Source: Liquorilactobacillus sucicola DSM 21376 = JCM 15457
GTDB taxonomy: Bacteria; Bacillota; Bacilli; Lactobacillales; Lactobacillaceae
Direction: 5' to 3'
Length of the DNA stretch: 64,000 nt
Assembly (NCBI RefSeq): GCF_000612445.1
Contig: NZ_BALC01000001.1
Span: forward strand, 434,001-498,000
Position numbers and translations under genes: made by a program. Below the pieces are notes generated by a model. The model was not told the DNA's origin. It worked only from the letters and a program-made list of their open reading frames with translations, and did no database searches. Below, piece by piece: positions 24,584 through 33,374 of this stretch (positions are counted from its first letter, which is position 1; every line of letters starts with the position of its first letter).

Positions 24584-25007
24584 TTTTAATTCGTTCCTTA
24601 CGTAAAGTAGTTACCAGTTTCTGTGACAAGGCGATAAATTGTTGCTGTTCTTCTTCAGAAAATACTTTTTGGGCGATTTTAGCTAGGTAGTTATGACCAG
24701 CATCTATATTATTCAACAAATCTTCCCCTTTAGGTGTCAAACTAGTAATCAGTTCACGATGATCTATTTTATCTGGATATTGTTTAATGTACATCATTTT
24801 TCTAAGGTTAACGAGATTTTTTGATAATTTTGAACGGCTTAACCCTAGGGAAGCACTTAGCTTAGAAGGCAATGAGGATTGTATTTGCAAGGCTGTTAAA
24901 ATATCATACTGTGTCCATGTAATTTCCTTTGGATTTACTAAACTTCTTTCGGCAACTAGCTCACACTGTAAGTTTGTTAGTACATTAATCAATTTTTCTT
25001 CCATCAT
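24576..25007 (-). CDS. MarR-family transcriptional regulator
   Basis: A winged-helix regulator of about 143 residues, with the recognition region SKLSASLGLSRSKLSKNLVN, then YIKQYPDKIDHRELITSLTP for the wing, and dimerisation helices at both ends. ATG at 25007 or 25004 is used because GGAGGAGAAA sits before them; the in-frame TTG at 25019 lies inside that ribosome binding site. It is the first gene of an operon with the UvrA-like ATPase. A perfect 10-bp-arm palindrome overlaps its leader (25021-25042). Confidence 0.88.
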   Translation of the reverse strand: MMEEKLINVLTNLQCELVAERSLVNPKEITWTQYDILTALQIQSSLPSKLSASLGLSRSKLSKNLVNLRKMMYIKQYPDKIDHRELITSLTPKGEDLLNNIDAGHNYLAKIAQKVFSEEEQQQFIALSQKLVTTLRKERIKNE

Positions 25008-25020
25008 TTTCTCCTCCAAT

Positions 25021-25042
25021 ATAATTTCTATTTAGAAATTAT
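25021..25042. promoter_or_regulatory. palindromic MarR operator candidate
   Basis: ATAATTTCTA and TAGAAATTAT form perfect arms around TT, 14 bp upstream of the marR start. Size and position fit an autorepression operator for the MarR/UvrA-like operon. Confidence 0.65.
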
Positions 25043-25214
25043 ATCATAAAAGAAACTATATTCAAAAAGGAATTAAAATAATATCCCATGAGATCACCTA
25101 TATGAATTCCTATATATTTGAAAACCTAAGGTACTTTATCTTTTTATGGATTTATTAGTTAAGCACATATAAATCAATTGTTTCGTTAAAGGTTGAATAT
25201 TCGGTTGATTCAAA

Positions 25215-25530
25215 GTGCTAGATTGGCTAATTCAACTTTAGTATCGGGTTTAAGAGTTGAAAACCGGCTCTTGCTAGAATTTAGACTTCAATTAATTTTA
25301 GATTTTGGCTACGATTGCTAAACCAAAGTGAGCTATTTGAGGAAATGGACGGAAATTTTGACCCATTGAACTTGATAGTTACATCAACTAGGTCTTCAGA
25401 TATAAAGTGTAAGTGACGCTAGCAATAGTTCGAGAGCGTCCACTTACTTCGCAGCCGTTTCTTTTAAAAGTTGCAGCAGTTAGAATAGCATATTTTAATT
25501 GACGTATTTAATACTTACCTTTCAAGTTTT
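25215..25530 (-). pseudogene. third degraded copy of the ICE DUF961 gene block
   Basis: Patches align with 9990-10240 in order: a TCAACTTTAGTATCGG stretch against TCAATCTCAGTATCAG, CCGGCTCTTGCTAGAATTT against CCAGCTCTTGCTGGGATTT, and the GCAATAGTTCGAGAGCG and AAAGTTGCAGCAGTTAGAATAGCATATTTTAAT-type end. The leader with a TACCTTTCAAGTTTTGAATAATAAAAAA-like sequence is also retained. It carries many substitutions and an insertion near 25300-25410. This is the most diverged of the three relics. Confidence 0.65.
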
Positions 25531-25542
25531 GAATAATAAAAA

Positions 25543-25575
25543 AGCCTTATAAGGGCTACTAAGGCAACATTACTG
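25543..25575 (-). terminator. terminator of the relic DUF961 leader
   Basis: On the minus strand GCCTTA/TAAGGC with an inner CCC loop is followed by TTTTTTATTATTC. It occupies the same place relative to the relic as the hairpins at 10266 and 15838. Confidence 0.55.
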
Positions 25576-25648
25576 GTATTAGTGACATACTAACTGGCGA
25601 ATTCAAGATATTAACTGATACTTATTTTAGTCAGATTGAACAGCCTTG

Positions 25649-26223
25649 TTATAAACTATTTAGATATTTTTTCAATAAATAGGTTCCTAGATCAATAATA
25701 TCAATCTGTCCATTGTTGAAGCACCATGTAAGCATGACACCGCGAACAACAGATTCAAACTCTTGAAAAACAAGGTTAGTATCAAGTGATTTATTACTAT
25801 TAAGCCTGCCCACAGTCTTTTTAATTTCATTTGGGAAAATTCTTTTTTTTAGATGGTTGCCAGGAATTTTCATATTAGTCTGTAGATTTGCTATAAAGCA
25901 ATTGTAGTGACCTCAATGCCAACATTTTTTGCAAATTTCAGTTCTAAAATTCCAATTTCTAAAAGTGCTTTTTTGCAATCTAAATCAAGCTGATTAATTT
26001 TCTGAATGTTACCACACATATAGTTATTAAAATCTTCATAGTAAATAGCGCTAATGATATCTTCTTTTGATTTAAAATGAATATAAAAAGTTCCTGTGGA
26101 TACATTTGCTTCTTTAGCTATATCTGTCACTTTGGTCTTTTGAACGCCCTTATAATTAAATAATTCAATTGCTGCTTGGAATAAGTTTTTTCTGGTTTGG
26201 ATTTTTTGCTGGTCCCGTTTCAT
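25649..26223 (-). pseudogene. TetR-family regulator, frameshifted
   Basis: The first frame gives the TetR DNA-binding domain (RKNLFQAAIELFNYKGVQKT, KVTDIAKEANVSTGTFYIHF, KSKEDIISAIY) and stops at 25891 after VTTIAL. The next frame continues FIANLQTNMKIPGNHLKKRI and VRGVMLTWCFNNGQIDIIDL to 25649. A single lost or gained base near GCTTTATAGC (about 25895) explains it. The ATG at 26223 with GGGAG is the likely start. The truncated product would keep the DNA-binding domain but lose most of the ligand domain. The divergent gene encodes a YciI-like protein. Confidence 0.85.
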
Positions 26224-26265
26224 GTTAGAACTCCCTTTTGACATCGTTGTATTTATATCATACAA

Positions 26266-26290
26266 TGAACTGGTTCAGTGAACTTGTTCA
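26266..26290. promoter_or_regulatory. tandem TGAACnnGTTCA operator
   Basis: Two perfect 12-bp palindromes, TGAACTGGTTCA (26266-26277) and TGAACTTGTTCA (26279-26290), are separated by one base. They lie between the divergent tetR pseudogene and the YciI-like gene and are very likely the TetR operator. Confidence 0.75.
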
Positions 26291-26323
26291 ATAAATAATA
26301 TAACATTTTTAGGAGTGGATATC

Positions 26324-26617
26324 TTGTTCTTTTTTAGTTTAACTTATAAGAAACCGTTAACAGAGGTTCAAAAGTTTTTGAGTGATCATAATCAATACCT
26401 AGATAAGTTTTATAAAGAAGGAAAATTTGTTTTTTCAGGGAGGAAAAATCCTCGTATTGGAGGAGTTATTCTGTGCAAAGCTGCCAATTTAAAAGAAGCT
26501 GAAAATATTTACCATAATGATCCCTTCTATAAGGAAAAAATAGTAAATTATGATGTTATTGAATTTCAGCCAACTAAATCTAATGCAATTTTTAAACAAA
26601 TAATTAATGACAAGTAA
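26324..26617 (+). CDS. YciI-like (dimeric alpha-beta barrel) protein
   Basis: A 97-residue YciI-family protein: FFFSLTYKKPLTEVQKFLSD, HNQYLDKFYKEGKFVFSGRK, GGVILCKAANLKEAENIYHN and DPFYKEKIVNYDVIEFQPTK. The conserved His (SDHNQYL) and DPF segment are typical. YciI proteins are small ferredoxin-like folds of mostly unknown role. The TTG at 26324 is preferred over the GTG at 26315 because AGGAG lies 8 bp before it. Transcription is probably controlled through the tandem palindrome next to it by the (now broken) TetR. Confidence 0.8.
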   Translation: MFFFSLTYKKPLTEVQKFLSDHNQYLDKFYKEGKFVFSGRKNPRIGGVILCKAANLKEAENIYHNDPFYKEKIVNYDVIEFQPTKSNAIFKQIINDK

Positions 26618-26641
26618 TACCGTTAAAAAGCTCTTCAAAAA

Positions 26642-26690
26642 ATAGCCCCACCCCTTTAGAGGTGTGGTTATTTTTGGGGGCTTTTTTAAT
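26642..26690 (+). terminator. terminator after the YciI-like gene
   Basis: AATAGCCCC/GGGGGCTTTTTT encloses an inner CCAC...GTGG stem. It lies 25 bp past the stop codon. Confidence 0.8.
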
Positions 26691-26756
26691 TATATCTGTA
26701 AGCAGTTAACTTTTAATCTAAGATTTAAGGCATACCTTGGTAGCCTTCTTTTAATA

Positions 26757-27194
26757 TTATTTTACGGGAATTAATATTTCGCAATATCCATTATCAACCA
26801 TGTTTTGCTGGTAGCGTTCAATAATAGGTTGGTTTAATGCGTGTAATTTGTATTTACGAATTATTTGAAACACGTTCGTATAAAACTCATTGATCGATTT
26901 TTCAGTATGGTTAATTTTAAAAACGGCATAGCTACCGCCTTTTAAGATTCTTTGCTTGATATTAGCCTTAAAACTATTCTTATTAGTTATAAGACAAACG
27001 TCGTATCGACATTTATTTTCAGGTATTAACTTGGGATCATCTAATGGAATTCCAAGAACAATTGATTTTTGAAAAAGGTTTTCAGATTTAAGCCAGTTTT
27101 TAAAAGAATCCATTAAGCTTTTATTTTCTATGCCATAAGCCCCTACTCGCCTAGAATAGACCACTTTTGTTGACTGCAAGTATACAATATTCAA
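26757..27194 (-). CDS. GyrI-like small-molecule-binding protein
   Basis: A 145-residue protein resembling the GyrI-like/AraC effector-binding domain. It opens VVYSRRVGAYGIENKSLMDS, continues IVLGIPLDDPKLIPENKCRY, DVCLI, and then LKGGSYAVFKINHTEKSINE, and ends MVDNGYCEILIPVK, the usual final strand. These domains bind cationic drug-like molecules, either in regulators or alone. No DNA-binding domain is attached here. The start is TTG at 27194 with GAGG at spacing 9. Confidence 0.8.
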   Translation of the reverse strand: MNIVYLQSTKVVYSRRVGAYGIENKSLMDSFKNWLKSENLFQKSIVLGIPLDDPKLIPENKCRYDVCLITNKNSFKANIKQRILKGGSYAVFKINHTEKSINEFYTNVFQIIRKYKLHALNQPIIERYQQNMVDNGYCEILIPVK

Positions 27195-27428
27195 TTTTAG
27201 TTACCTCGCTTTTTACTCGGGCGCCCTGTATTACTAACATAACTCTAGTTAAAATGAAATGCAGCAATATTTTTAAAAAATATATATAATGAGACAATAT
27301 TATCTTCAAATTAGTGCATTTTATAGCTGGATCTCTTACTTGTTGCTTATTGTTCATTGCATTTATTAATCTGGTTATAGTTCATAAAATGATGCCAGTA
27401 ATTCAAAAAAATACTGGCATCTGCAGGA

Positions 27429-27468
27429 TAAACAAAATAACACCGTAACCTAAAAGATCATGGTGTTA
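27429..27468 (-). terminator. terminator downstream of the DJ-1-like gene
   Basis: AAATAACACC/GGTGTTATTT is a 10-bp perfect stem with an approximately 18-base loop, then a T-rich run on the minus strand. A second hairpin ATGCCAGTA/TACTGGCAT lies at 27391-27421. Confidence 0.7.
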
Positions 27469-27631
27469 TTTATGAATATGAAAAATTTCTTATTGTTGAC
27501 AGGTTCCCTTTGAACAACAGTAGCGGAATATGTATAAGTCCTTTTATTTAAAGTACGTGCAAGCTCAGAATTATTGTCTAATTTCCCTTATAATGCTATG
27601 AAGTTGATCGAATAACTGCAATGCGATGCTT

Positions 27632-28228
27632 TTAATTTGCTAAGTAAGGATTACCATACATCTCACAGTATTTATAAAATCCAAGTTCATGCAAGGCCAT
27701 GGATTTATCAATTTCAGATTCTGGAAGGAAATCAATTAGTTTTAAAATCAATTTGGTGAACTCCAATGAAGCAGTTCCATTGGCAGTTACTAGATTAAGA
27801 TCTTTAACTGCTTGTTTTTCAATAAAATCATCATGGTTGGTATAATTTGAGTAATTTTTCCAAAGATATTGAGCGTTTCCTGTATGCTTATAGTGAGTTA
27901 ATAATCCGTTTTGTGCTAAAAAGTCGACAGCTCCACAAATCGCAGCGACTGGTCGTTTACTACGAAGTTGTTTGGCAATTAACTTCCTTAAATGATCATT
28001 TTTTATTGACCAGGAGTTTCCTCCAATCAGTACTAATAAATCAATTTTTGCTGGAATTTCTGGGATATGATAATCTACGATAGTTTTAAAACCACCGATT
28101 GAAATTACTTCTGAGTTTATTGAAGCAGTCTTAACTTTCCAATCAGAACTTCGATTAAGCTCACTAGCAAGATATGCACCTTCCCAATCAGCGTATTCGT
28201 TTAAAATGAAAAAAATAGCAATTTTCAA
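27632..28228 (-). CDS. DJ-1/PfpI-family protein
   Basis: A 198-residue class I glutamine-amidotransferase-like protein. It has IDLLVLIGGNSWSIKNDHLR and the nucleophile elbow PVAAICGAVDFLAQ with the conserved Cys, followed by TGNAQYLWKNY. Members act as glyoxalases, deglycases, chaperones or proteases; which applies here is not evident. The TTG at 28228 is chosen because AGGAGGGG lies just before it; the longer frame to 28282 adds a poorly conserved leader. It resembles the YdeA/type 1 GATase-like subgroup. Confidence 0.85.
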   Translation of the reverse strand: MKIAIFFILNEYADWEGAYLASELNRSSDWKVKTASINSEVISIGGFKTIVDYHIPEIPAKIDLLVLIGGNSWSIKNDHLRKLIAKQLRSKRPVAAICGAVDFLAQNGLLTHYKHTGNAQYLWKNYSNYTNHDDFIEKQAVKDLNLVTANGTASLEFTKLILKLIDFLPESEIDKSMALHELGFYKYCEMYGNPYLAN

Positions 28229-28453
28229 TCCAGCCCCTCCTCTTAGCAAAATATAAACTTTCGTTGGAACATATGATAGCACATACTAAAATCGAACACA
28301 AGTTCTATATTTTGGAAAGTTGAGAAAAATAAAAAGCGCTACTTTTCAAGCGCGATTTGTTTATATATTTAAATAGATACACTAAGACTGTCATAAAAGT
28401 AGAAAGGAAATCCTTACAATATAATCTTAAATGGAATTTTTGTGACCAACTAA

Positions 28454-28822
28454 TCAGTTCCTGATCAGTTTTAATCCTGTATTTTTTTTAACTTCTGGAG
28501 ATAAAGAATAATCTGTACTATCCATATCCATAGAATAAGTTCCAATATAAGGACCACTTTTAATTATTAAGTTATCATTTGAATCTACACTATAGTTGTT
28601 CTTTATACTCCGATTATTCTTTTTAACAATCATTTTATTTTTAGTAAACCTGACAGAACCCAGAGTACTATTGGATGTTTTAGATTTTAAAGTCCAATTA
28701 AATTTTTGTAGAACTTCTTGAGTGCTTAAAGAATGCGGACTATTTATAAACTTATTTCCAATATGAATCCCCAACACAATGATGATAGCAAAAACTACAA
28801 TGACACTAATAAATTTTTTCAT
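28454..28822 (-). CDS. small exported or membrane-anchored protein
   Basis: A 122-residue protein with an N-terminal hydrophobic helix (FISVIVVFAIIIVLGIHIGN) and a polar beta-rich remainder (FTKNKMIVKKNNRSIKNNYS). There is no lipobox cysteine, so it is a signal-anchored or secreted protein. I do not recognise a family. GGGGAAAT precedes the ATG. It stands alone between terminator-like sequences. Confidence 0.75.
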   Translation of the reverse strand: MKKFISVIVVFAIIIVLGIHIGNKFINSPHSLSTQEVLQKFNWTLKSKTSNSTLGSVRFTKNKMIVKKNNRSIKNNYSVDSNDNLIIKSGPYIGTYSMDMDSTDYSLSPEVKKNTGLKLIRN

Positions 28823-28985
28823 ATTTAATTTCCCCAGTTAATTTATTTTACACAACTAACATATCTTGTAAATGCTAACTTATTTACACATAGTTATAAG
28901 CATAACTAAATCGTTAGATAGGGTCAATTCAATGAAACAAGTTCTCATCAATTTCCTAAAATACTTAAAAATCTCTGATAAATTT

Positions 28986-29228
28986 CTAGCTTTTCTGATT
29001 AATGTTATCAATAAAAGTTAATAAACATCTGCGTAAGTCTTGGGGCTCTTCTTTAGGAACATAGTGTCCAGATTTAGAAATGGTTTCACCATATACTTTC
29101 TCGTAAAACGACGCGAGCTTGTCTGTTAGTTTTCGTGAAAATCCAAGTTCCCCGCCTACTGCGAGGATCAGTATTTTATTTTGTTTAATAATTTTTTTGT
29201 GTGTCTTCATTAGTGCATCAAGATTGTT
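28986..29228 (-). pseudogene. alpha/beta-hydrolase C-terminal fragment
   Basis: The frame reads HKKIIKQNKILILAVGGELG, FSRKLTDKLASFYEKV and ISKSGHYVPKEEPQDLRRCL, with the catalytic His in SGHYVPxEEP, the end of an epoxide-hydrolase/haloperoxidase-like protein. Upstream it stops at 29228 after QNNLDAL; nucleophile and oxyanion parts are absent. It abuts the cytidine deaminase gene, so the 5' part was lost by deletion. Confidence 0.7.
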
Positions 29229-29246
29229 CTGTTACCTGCAGCCCTG

Positions 29247-29663
29247 TTAGCGAGATAAACCCCACCAATTTGGGATAAGTTGTTCTAAAGTAGTCACCTT
29301 TCTTTTTTCGTAATCTACTAGGATTTCGGTGTGTTTATTTTTTATGTCTAACTGCATTAAGAACTCTCGGCATGCACCACAGGGCATACTACTGGTTTCC
29401 TTCTCGGTGGGCGCTTTGTCTCTAAAAGTAATTATACGTTTAATTTGTGTTTGCCCACTATTAACAAACATATTTAGCGCTGCGACACGTTCTGCACACA
29501 GATTGCAAACACCGCTGCAGCTTTCAATGCAAAAGCCTGTAAATATTTTGCCATCTTCTGCTTCAAGAGCACTAACTACGTTATGAGCATAAATAAAAGG
29601 GGTAACATCCCTAGGAGAGTATTCTTTTTGCGCCTTTTTATATAAAGTTGCCCACTTATCCAT
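29247..29663 (-). CDS. cytidine deaminase-family protein
   Basis: A 138-residue zinc-dependent deaminase: CNLCAERVAALNMFV carries the CAE proton shuttle with a zinc ligand, and SSMPCGACREFLMQL carries the PCxxC ligands. It hydrolyses cytidine or a related base to the uridine form. It differs from typical Cda in extra cysteines (GFCIESCSGVCNLC), and a blasticidin-S-deaminase-like relative cannot be excluded. AAAGGAGAC precedes the ATG. Confidence 0.85.
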   Translation of the reverse strand: MDKWATLYKKAQKEYSPRDVTPFIYAHNVVSALEAEDGKIFTGFCIESCSGVCNLCAERVAALNMFVNSGQTQIKRIITFRDKAPTEKETSSMPCGACREFLMQLDIKNKHTEILVDYEKRKVTTLEQLIPNWWGLSR

Positions 29664-29695
29664 TAATATTTGTCTCCTTTATTCTTATATAGTTT

Positions 29696-30139
29696 TTAGT
29701 ATTTAATTATAAAAATATTAATTAACATATTTTTAAAGGCTAGATGCTGAAGCCGTGTTTGTCCACTGCCACGGTAAGCAATTATATTTAAGCGTAACTT
29801 GTATTCCGCATGAGGCATGTATTCTACTGCAGCTTTGATAGGTTTTACAAGTAATCTATCATCATAGACTTCACCAACAATTTTCTTTTTGTAGTAGAGA
29901 AGATATTTACCCATCATAGCTCAGTAACTTATATCTTCTAAGTCACATAACTGGCATAGTATAAATTTTAAGTATTCTTTACTTGATGATATTATTCTCA
30001 ACAATCCTTCTTTTTGAGTTTTATGAATATCTTTTATTTTAATGTATTGTTTATTTTTAATCTTCGTAATGAATTTCATTCCTAAAGCTCTGGCACAAAA
30101 ATTCTCAATAATTAATGTAACATCAACTAGGATGTTCAA
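29696..30139 (-). pseudogene. TfoX N-terminal-domain gene with in-frame stop
   Basis: The two frame segments are in the same frame and separated by one TGA (29918-29920). They read SSKEYLKFILCQLCDLEDIS, Tyr, stop, then AMMGKYLLYYKKKIVGEVYD and DRLLVKPIKAAVEYMPHAEY. TfoX N-domain proteins normally have YRAMMGEYLLYY here, so CGA became TGA. The end after AEYKL is unlike TfoX and suggests another defect. TfoX domains are linked to competence regulation in other bacteria. Confidence 0.8.
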
Positions 30140-30416
30140 CTTAGTGGCAATGTGTCCTTTCTACCCTTTGATATTCATAACTTTTTTCATTAAACCTACT
30201 TTATAGAATTATAACATGTGGCTTGAACAACACACTGCGAAAATTTTTAAAACGAGTCCAAAGGAAATTTGTTTTATTGCGGACTTTAGTTCTATCTCCA
30301 AAGACGTAAAAAGTCGATGACAGAATGAATTCGCTGATAGTGATTTAAATAATGATATTTATAAGGAATGTTTTCTATGTTACAATCAAGCCTTTAGCAA
30401 GAAAGGTAGATGTCTT

Positions 30417-31265
30417 ATGAAAATATCAGTTTATGTTGCAAGCGCATTTAGCAAGTACCATAAAGGTGGCAATAAAGCAGGGATGGTATTACTTGATACC
30501 AAATTAACTACTATTCAGAAATTGTCAATAGCTAAGAAACTGGGTTATGCAGAAACAGCATTTATATTAAAATCCAAAATTGCAGATTATAAATTTGAGT
30601 ATTTTACACCAAAAGAAGAAGTTGATTTATGTGGACATGCTACAATAGGTTCTTTCACTTTGCTGATGCATTTAAATAAACTTTTCAAAAATCAGTATAC
30701 AATTGAAACTAACAGTGGACTTCTCTCTATTACTATAAAAGATAACGTTATACTTATGGAACAAAACAAGCCAGTATATTATGATGTTGTCCCTCTAAAA
30801 GAATTAGCCGGTTGCTTTGATGTTAGAGATATAGATAGTAAATATCCAATTCGGATAGCCTCGACAGGGTTAAAGGATATTTTAATACCTATAAGAAGTG
30901 AAGAACAACTGAACACACTACAACCTAATTTCGCAAGGATTAAAGAAGTCAGTAAATATTATGGTGTTGTTGGAATGCATTTGTATGCCTTTAATAACAA
31001 TAGAATTATATGTAGAAACTTTGCTCCACTGTACGACATCAATGAAGAATCAGCAACTGGTACTTCGAATTGCGCCCTAGCTTGCTATCTTTATGAATGT
31101 GGTTATTTACAAAAAAAAACATATGTGTTTGAACAAGGATACGCGTTACACTCACCTTCTGAAATATTAGTTAATTTGTCAACTAATGCTGGTGATGAAA
31201 TAGAAAAAGTTTATGTTGGTGGCAAGGGATATTACTGTGAAACTAAATGTCTGAACATTGAATGA
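30417..31265 (+). CDS. PhzF-family isomerase-like protein
   Basis: A 282-residue PhzF/diaminopimelate-epimerase-fold protein. It has the two characteristic halves: GYAETAFILKS with the catalytic Glu, DLCGHATIGSF with the DxCGHAT loop, and RNFAPLYDINEESATGTSNC, the usual (F/R)xFaPxxGixED(p)aTGS site. The Gly-Ile-Glu-Asp part is altered to DINEE. PhzF relatives isomerise trans-2,3-dihydro-3-hydroxyanthranilate, but most bacterial members have unknown substrates. GAAAGG precedes the ATG. No neighbour suggests phenazine synthesis. Confidence 0.87.
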   Translation: MKISVYVASAFSKYHKGGNKAGMVLLDTKLTTIQKLSIAKKLGYAETAFILKSKIADYKFEYFTPKEEVDLCGHATIGSFTLLMHLNKLFKNQYTIETNSGLLSITIKDNVILMEQNKPVYYDVVPLKELAGCFDVRDIDSKYPIRIASTGLKDILIPIRSEEQLNTLQPNFARIKEVSKYYGVVGMHLYAFNNNRIICRNFAPLYDINEESATGTSNCALACYLYECGYLQKKTYVFEQGYALHSPSEILVNLSTNAGDEIEKVYVGGKGYYCETKCLNIE

Positions 31266-31425
31266 TTAATTATGTTCCAGATTACAAATATTGAATATAA
31301 ATGAAGAATCTCATTTTTTTGCTTTGTTTTTGATTAGTGTATTCATAATATCTTTCAGCTTTTGATAGCAAACTCTTTGCGTGATCACCATTTATAAAAT
31401 TCTGGTAAACAAAAGAGAGTGTGAC

Positions 31426-31549
31426 ATAAGTCGGGAAAATTTGAGTAATTCGAAGTTAGACGGAGAATTTTGACTTATGGAACACGTTTATACAGAATAA
31501 AAAAAGGAGCTGTGCCAAAATTTAACTTTTGGCACAGCTTCTTTTTTAT
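31426..31549. repeat. dispersed intergenic repeat with terminator hairpin, copy A
   Basis: The core 31463-31549 matches 51047-51131 at about 90 percent by eye: GAATTTTGACTTATGG, CACGTTTATAC, then the stem GGAGCTGTGCC/GGCACAGCTTC with a T-run. Copy A also has an outer pair CATAAGTC (31430 area) / GACTTATG (31471 area). No coding capacity. Confidence 0.75.
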
Positions 31550-31634
31550 TTGGTAGTGTTAACCTACCATAACTACTAAATATGTGTCTCCAGCTTCGGA
31601 AGTTTTCCTTTAGATACTACTTTGATGTTCAACG

Positions 31635-33374
31635 TTATTCTAATTTATCGTATTTGAATTTATCAATAAGTCCCGTTAATTCGATTGCAATCATTGACAA
31701 ATTTTCGGATACTGAAACGAAATCTTGCATCATCACATTTTGTTGTTTGCCAGATTGACTAATTTTATCTGTGTTAGCAGCGATATTACTTGCAAATTGT
31801 GTGACATGTGTGACCTCATCCACCATACTTGTCATTTTATTTTGAATTTGCAAGATTTCTTTCAGTAATTTATTAAGGTCTTGAGAAGTTTCATTGGACT
31901 TGGAAGAGATCAGCGTGAATGAGGAGCTGGTTCTTTCAATCAATGATAAGCCATCCTTGACGATTATTTCTCCCTGAACAATTTTTTTGACAGAATCGTC
32001 TGATTCCTTCTGTATGTCAGCAATAACATCGGCAACTTCACGTGTAGCTATACCTGTTTGATCAGCCAATTTTCGAATTTCCTCGGAAACGATAGCAAAT
32101 CCACGTCCGTGATCTTGTGCACGTTCCGCTTCAATTGATGCGTTCAGGGCTAAAAGATTAGTCTGTTTGGCAATTCCGTTGATGAGAGTCATTACTTTAT
32201 CAATTTCTTTAGATTTTCCATTAAGACTCACGATAATTTGCTTTATTTCAATGTTATTTTGGCTTATTTTATTCATTTGCTCGGTCATATTTTTCACAAC
32301 CACATTTCCGTCTTGTGAAAGTGAATTCGTTTTGTCAGCTTTATGCGCGGCAGCATTAATATGACTACTAATTTTCTCAACTCGGTCAGCCATCATTTTA
32401 AGTTCGTTATTTGCTTGCTTTGTCAAACAAGACTGTTGTTCAATGCTTTGGTTTGCTTCATCTATCTGGTTGTTAACTTGTTCGGTTGCTAATTTTGCTT
32501 TCTTAGATCCGGTAAGCAATTCCTGTGAATTTGCCGAAATTTGCCTACTGGTTTGAGCGACATTGCGAATCAATACCTGCAGTTGAGAAACCATTATATT
32601 AAAATCATGGGCTAATTGGCCTAATTCATCAGTTGATTTCACTTTTAATGAATTCAAAGAAAGTTCACCCTTGGAAACTCTTTTAACATGAATACCAATT
32701 TTTTTGATTGGTCTTGTTAGTCGCTGTACGAAAACAGCTGTAATAATAGCAGCGAGGATCGGCAGTAAAATACTTAGAAGAATAACAAATTTATTCATTT
32801 CCCAAGTTCTAGAACTAACGATTTTCCCGTCAAAGTCAATTGCATTAATTGCAATTATTTTTTCATGTCCAGATGTTTTTCCATGCATACTAGGCATTGA
32901 AGTGCTTTGTTGTTTCTCATAAATTGGTGCGTATCCTGTAATTACTTTTCTGCCCCTAAGATTATAAATTCTTGTATAGTATGTTTTACCGCTCTTTATC
33001 TTTTTGAGTGCTGCCGTCGGGAGATTAAAGTTATCGCCTCTTTTAAATCCCAAAGCACGAGCGTGTCGATCTGCAGCCAAAAGTTTGCCCTGTGTATCTA
33101 AAATATATGCTTCAGAAAATATTTTTTTATGTTCTACGATCCAATCAATTTGATGTTCAAGTTTTTGGCTATTTTTTAAATTTCCTTGCTTGATTTGTAA
33201 TAAGTACGTTGGTGTTTCAATTCCAGTCGTAATACTGGCGCATCCTGTTAGTTCTATTCCAGCAGATTTTAAGGTTTCTTTGTAGCTAAAAAAGTAATTT
33301 GTGGCTCCAAGTATCGCTGTACTGAAAAAAACGATAGCTGATACGATTAGAGTAATTTTTTTTGTAATACTCAC
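31635..33374 (-). CDS. methyl-accepting chemotaxis protein
   Basis: A 579-residue transmembrane receptor. It has TM1 near residues 6-27, an extracellular sensor of about 150 residues (Cache-like, with FSEAYILDTQGKLLAADRHA), TM2 near 193-215 and a HAMP domain. A long coiled signalling domain follows, with the conserved tip IVSEEIRKLADQTGIATREV. The signalling domain binds CheW/CheA. The start is GTG at 33374 with AAGGGAAGG. Chemotaxis genes are rare in Lactobacillaceae and point to a motile species. No che genes are nearby, so it acts with a locus elsewhere. Confidence 0.93.
   Translation of the reverse strand: MSITKKITLIVSAIVFFSTAILGATNYFFSYKETLKSAGIELTGCASITTGIETPTYLLQIKQGNLKNSQKLEHQIDWIVEHKKIFSEAYILDTQGKLLAADRHARALGFKRGDNFNLPTAALKKIKSGKTYYTRIYNLRGRKVITGYAPIYEKQQSTSMPSMHGKTSGHEKIIAINAIDFDGKIVSSRTWEMNKFVILLSILLPILAAIITAVFVQRLTRPIKKIGIHVKRVSKGELSLNSLKVKSTDELGQLAHDFNIMVSQLQVLIRNVAQTSRQISANSQELLTGSKKAKLATEQVNNQIDEANQSIEQQSCLTKQANNELKMMADRVEKISSHINAAAHKADKTNSLSQDGNVVVKNMTEQMNKISQNNIEIKQIIVSLNGKSKEIDKVMTLINGIAKQTNLLALNASIEAERAQDHGRGFAIVSEEIRKLADQTGIATREVADVIADIQKESDDSVKKIVQGEIIVKDGLSLIERTSSSFTLISSKSNETSQDLNKLLKEILQIQNKMTSMVDEVTHVTQFASNIAANTDKISQSGKQQNVMMQDFVSVSENLSMIAIELTGLIDKFKYDKLE

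Noticed and set aside
27151-27357. 68-codon minus-strand frame upstream of the GyrI-like gene
   Set aside because: Overlaps the start of that gene in another frame and lacks a ribosome binding site.
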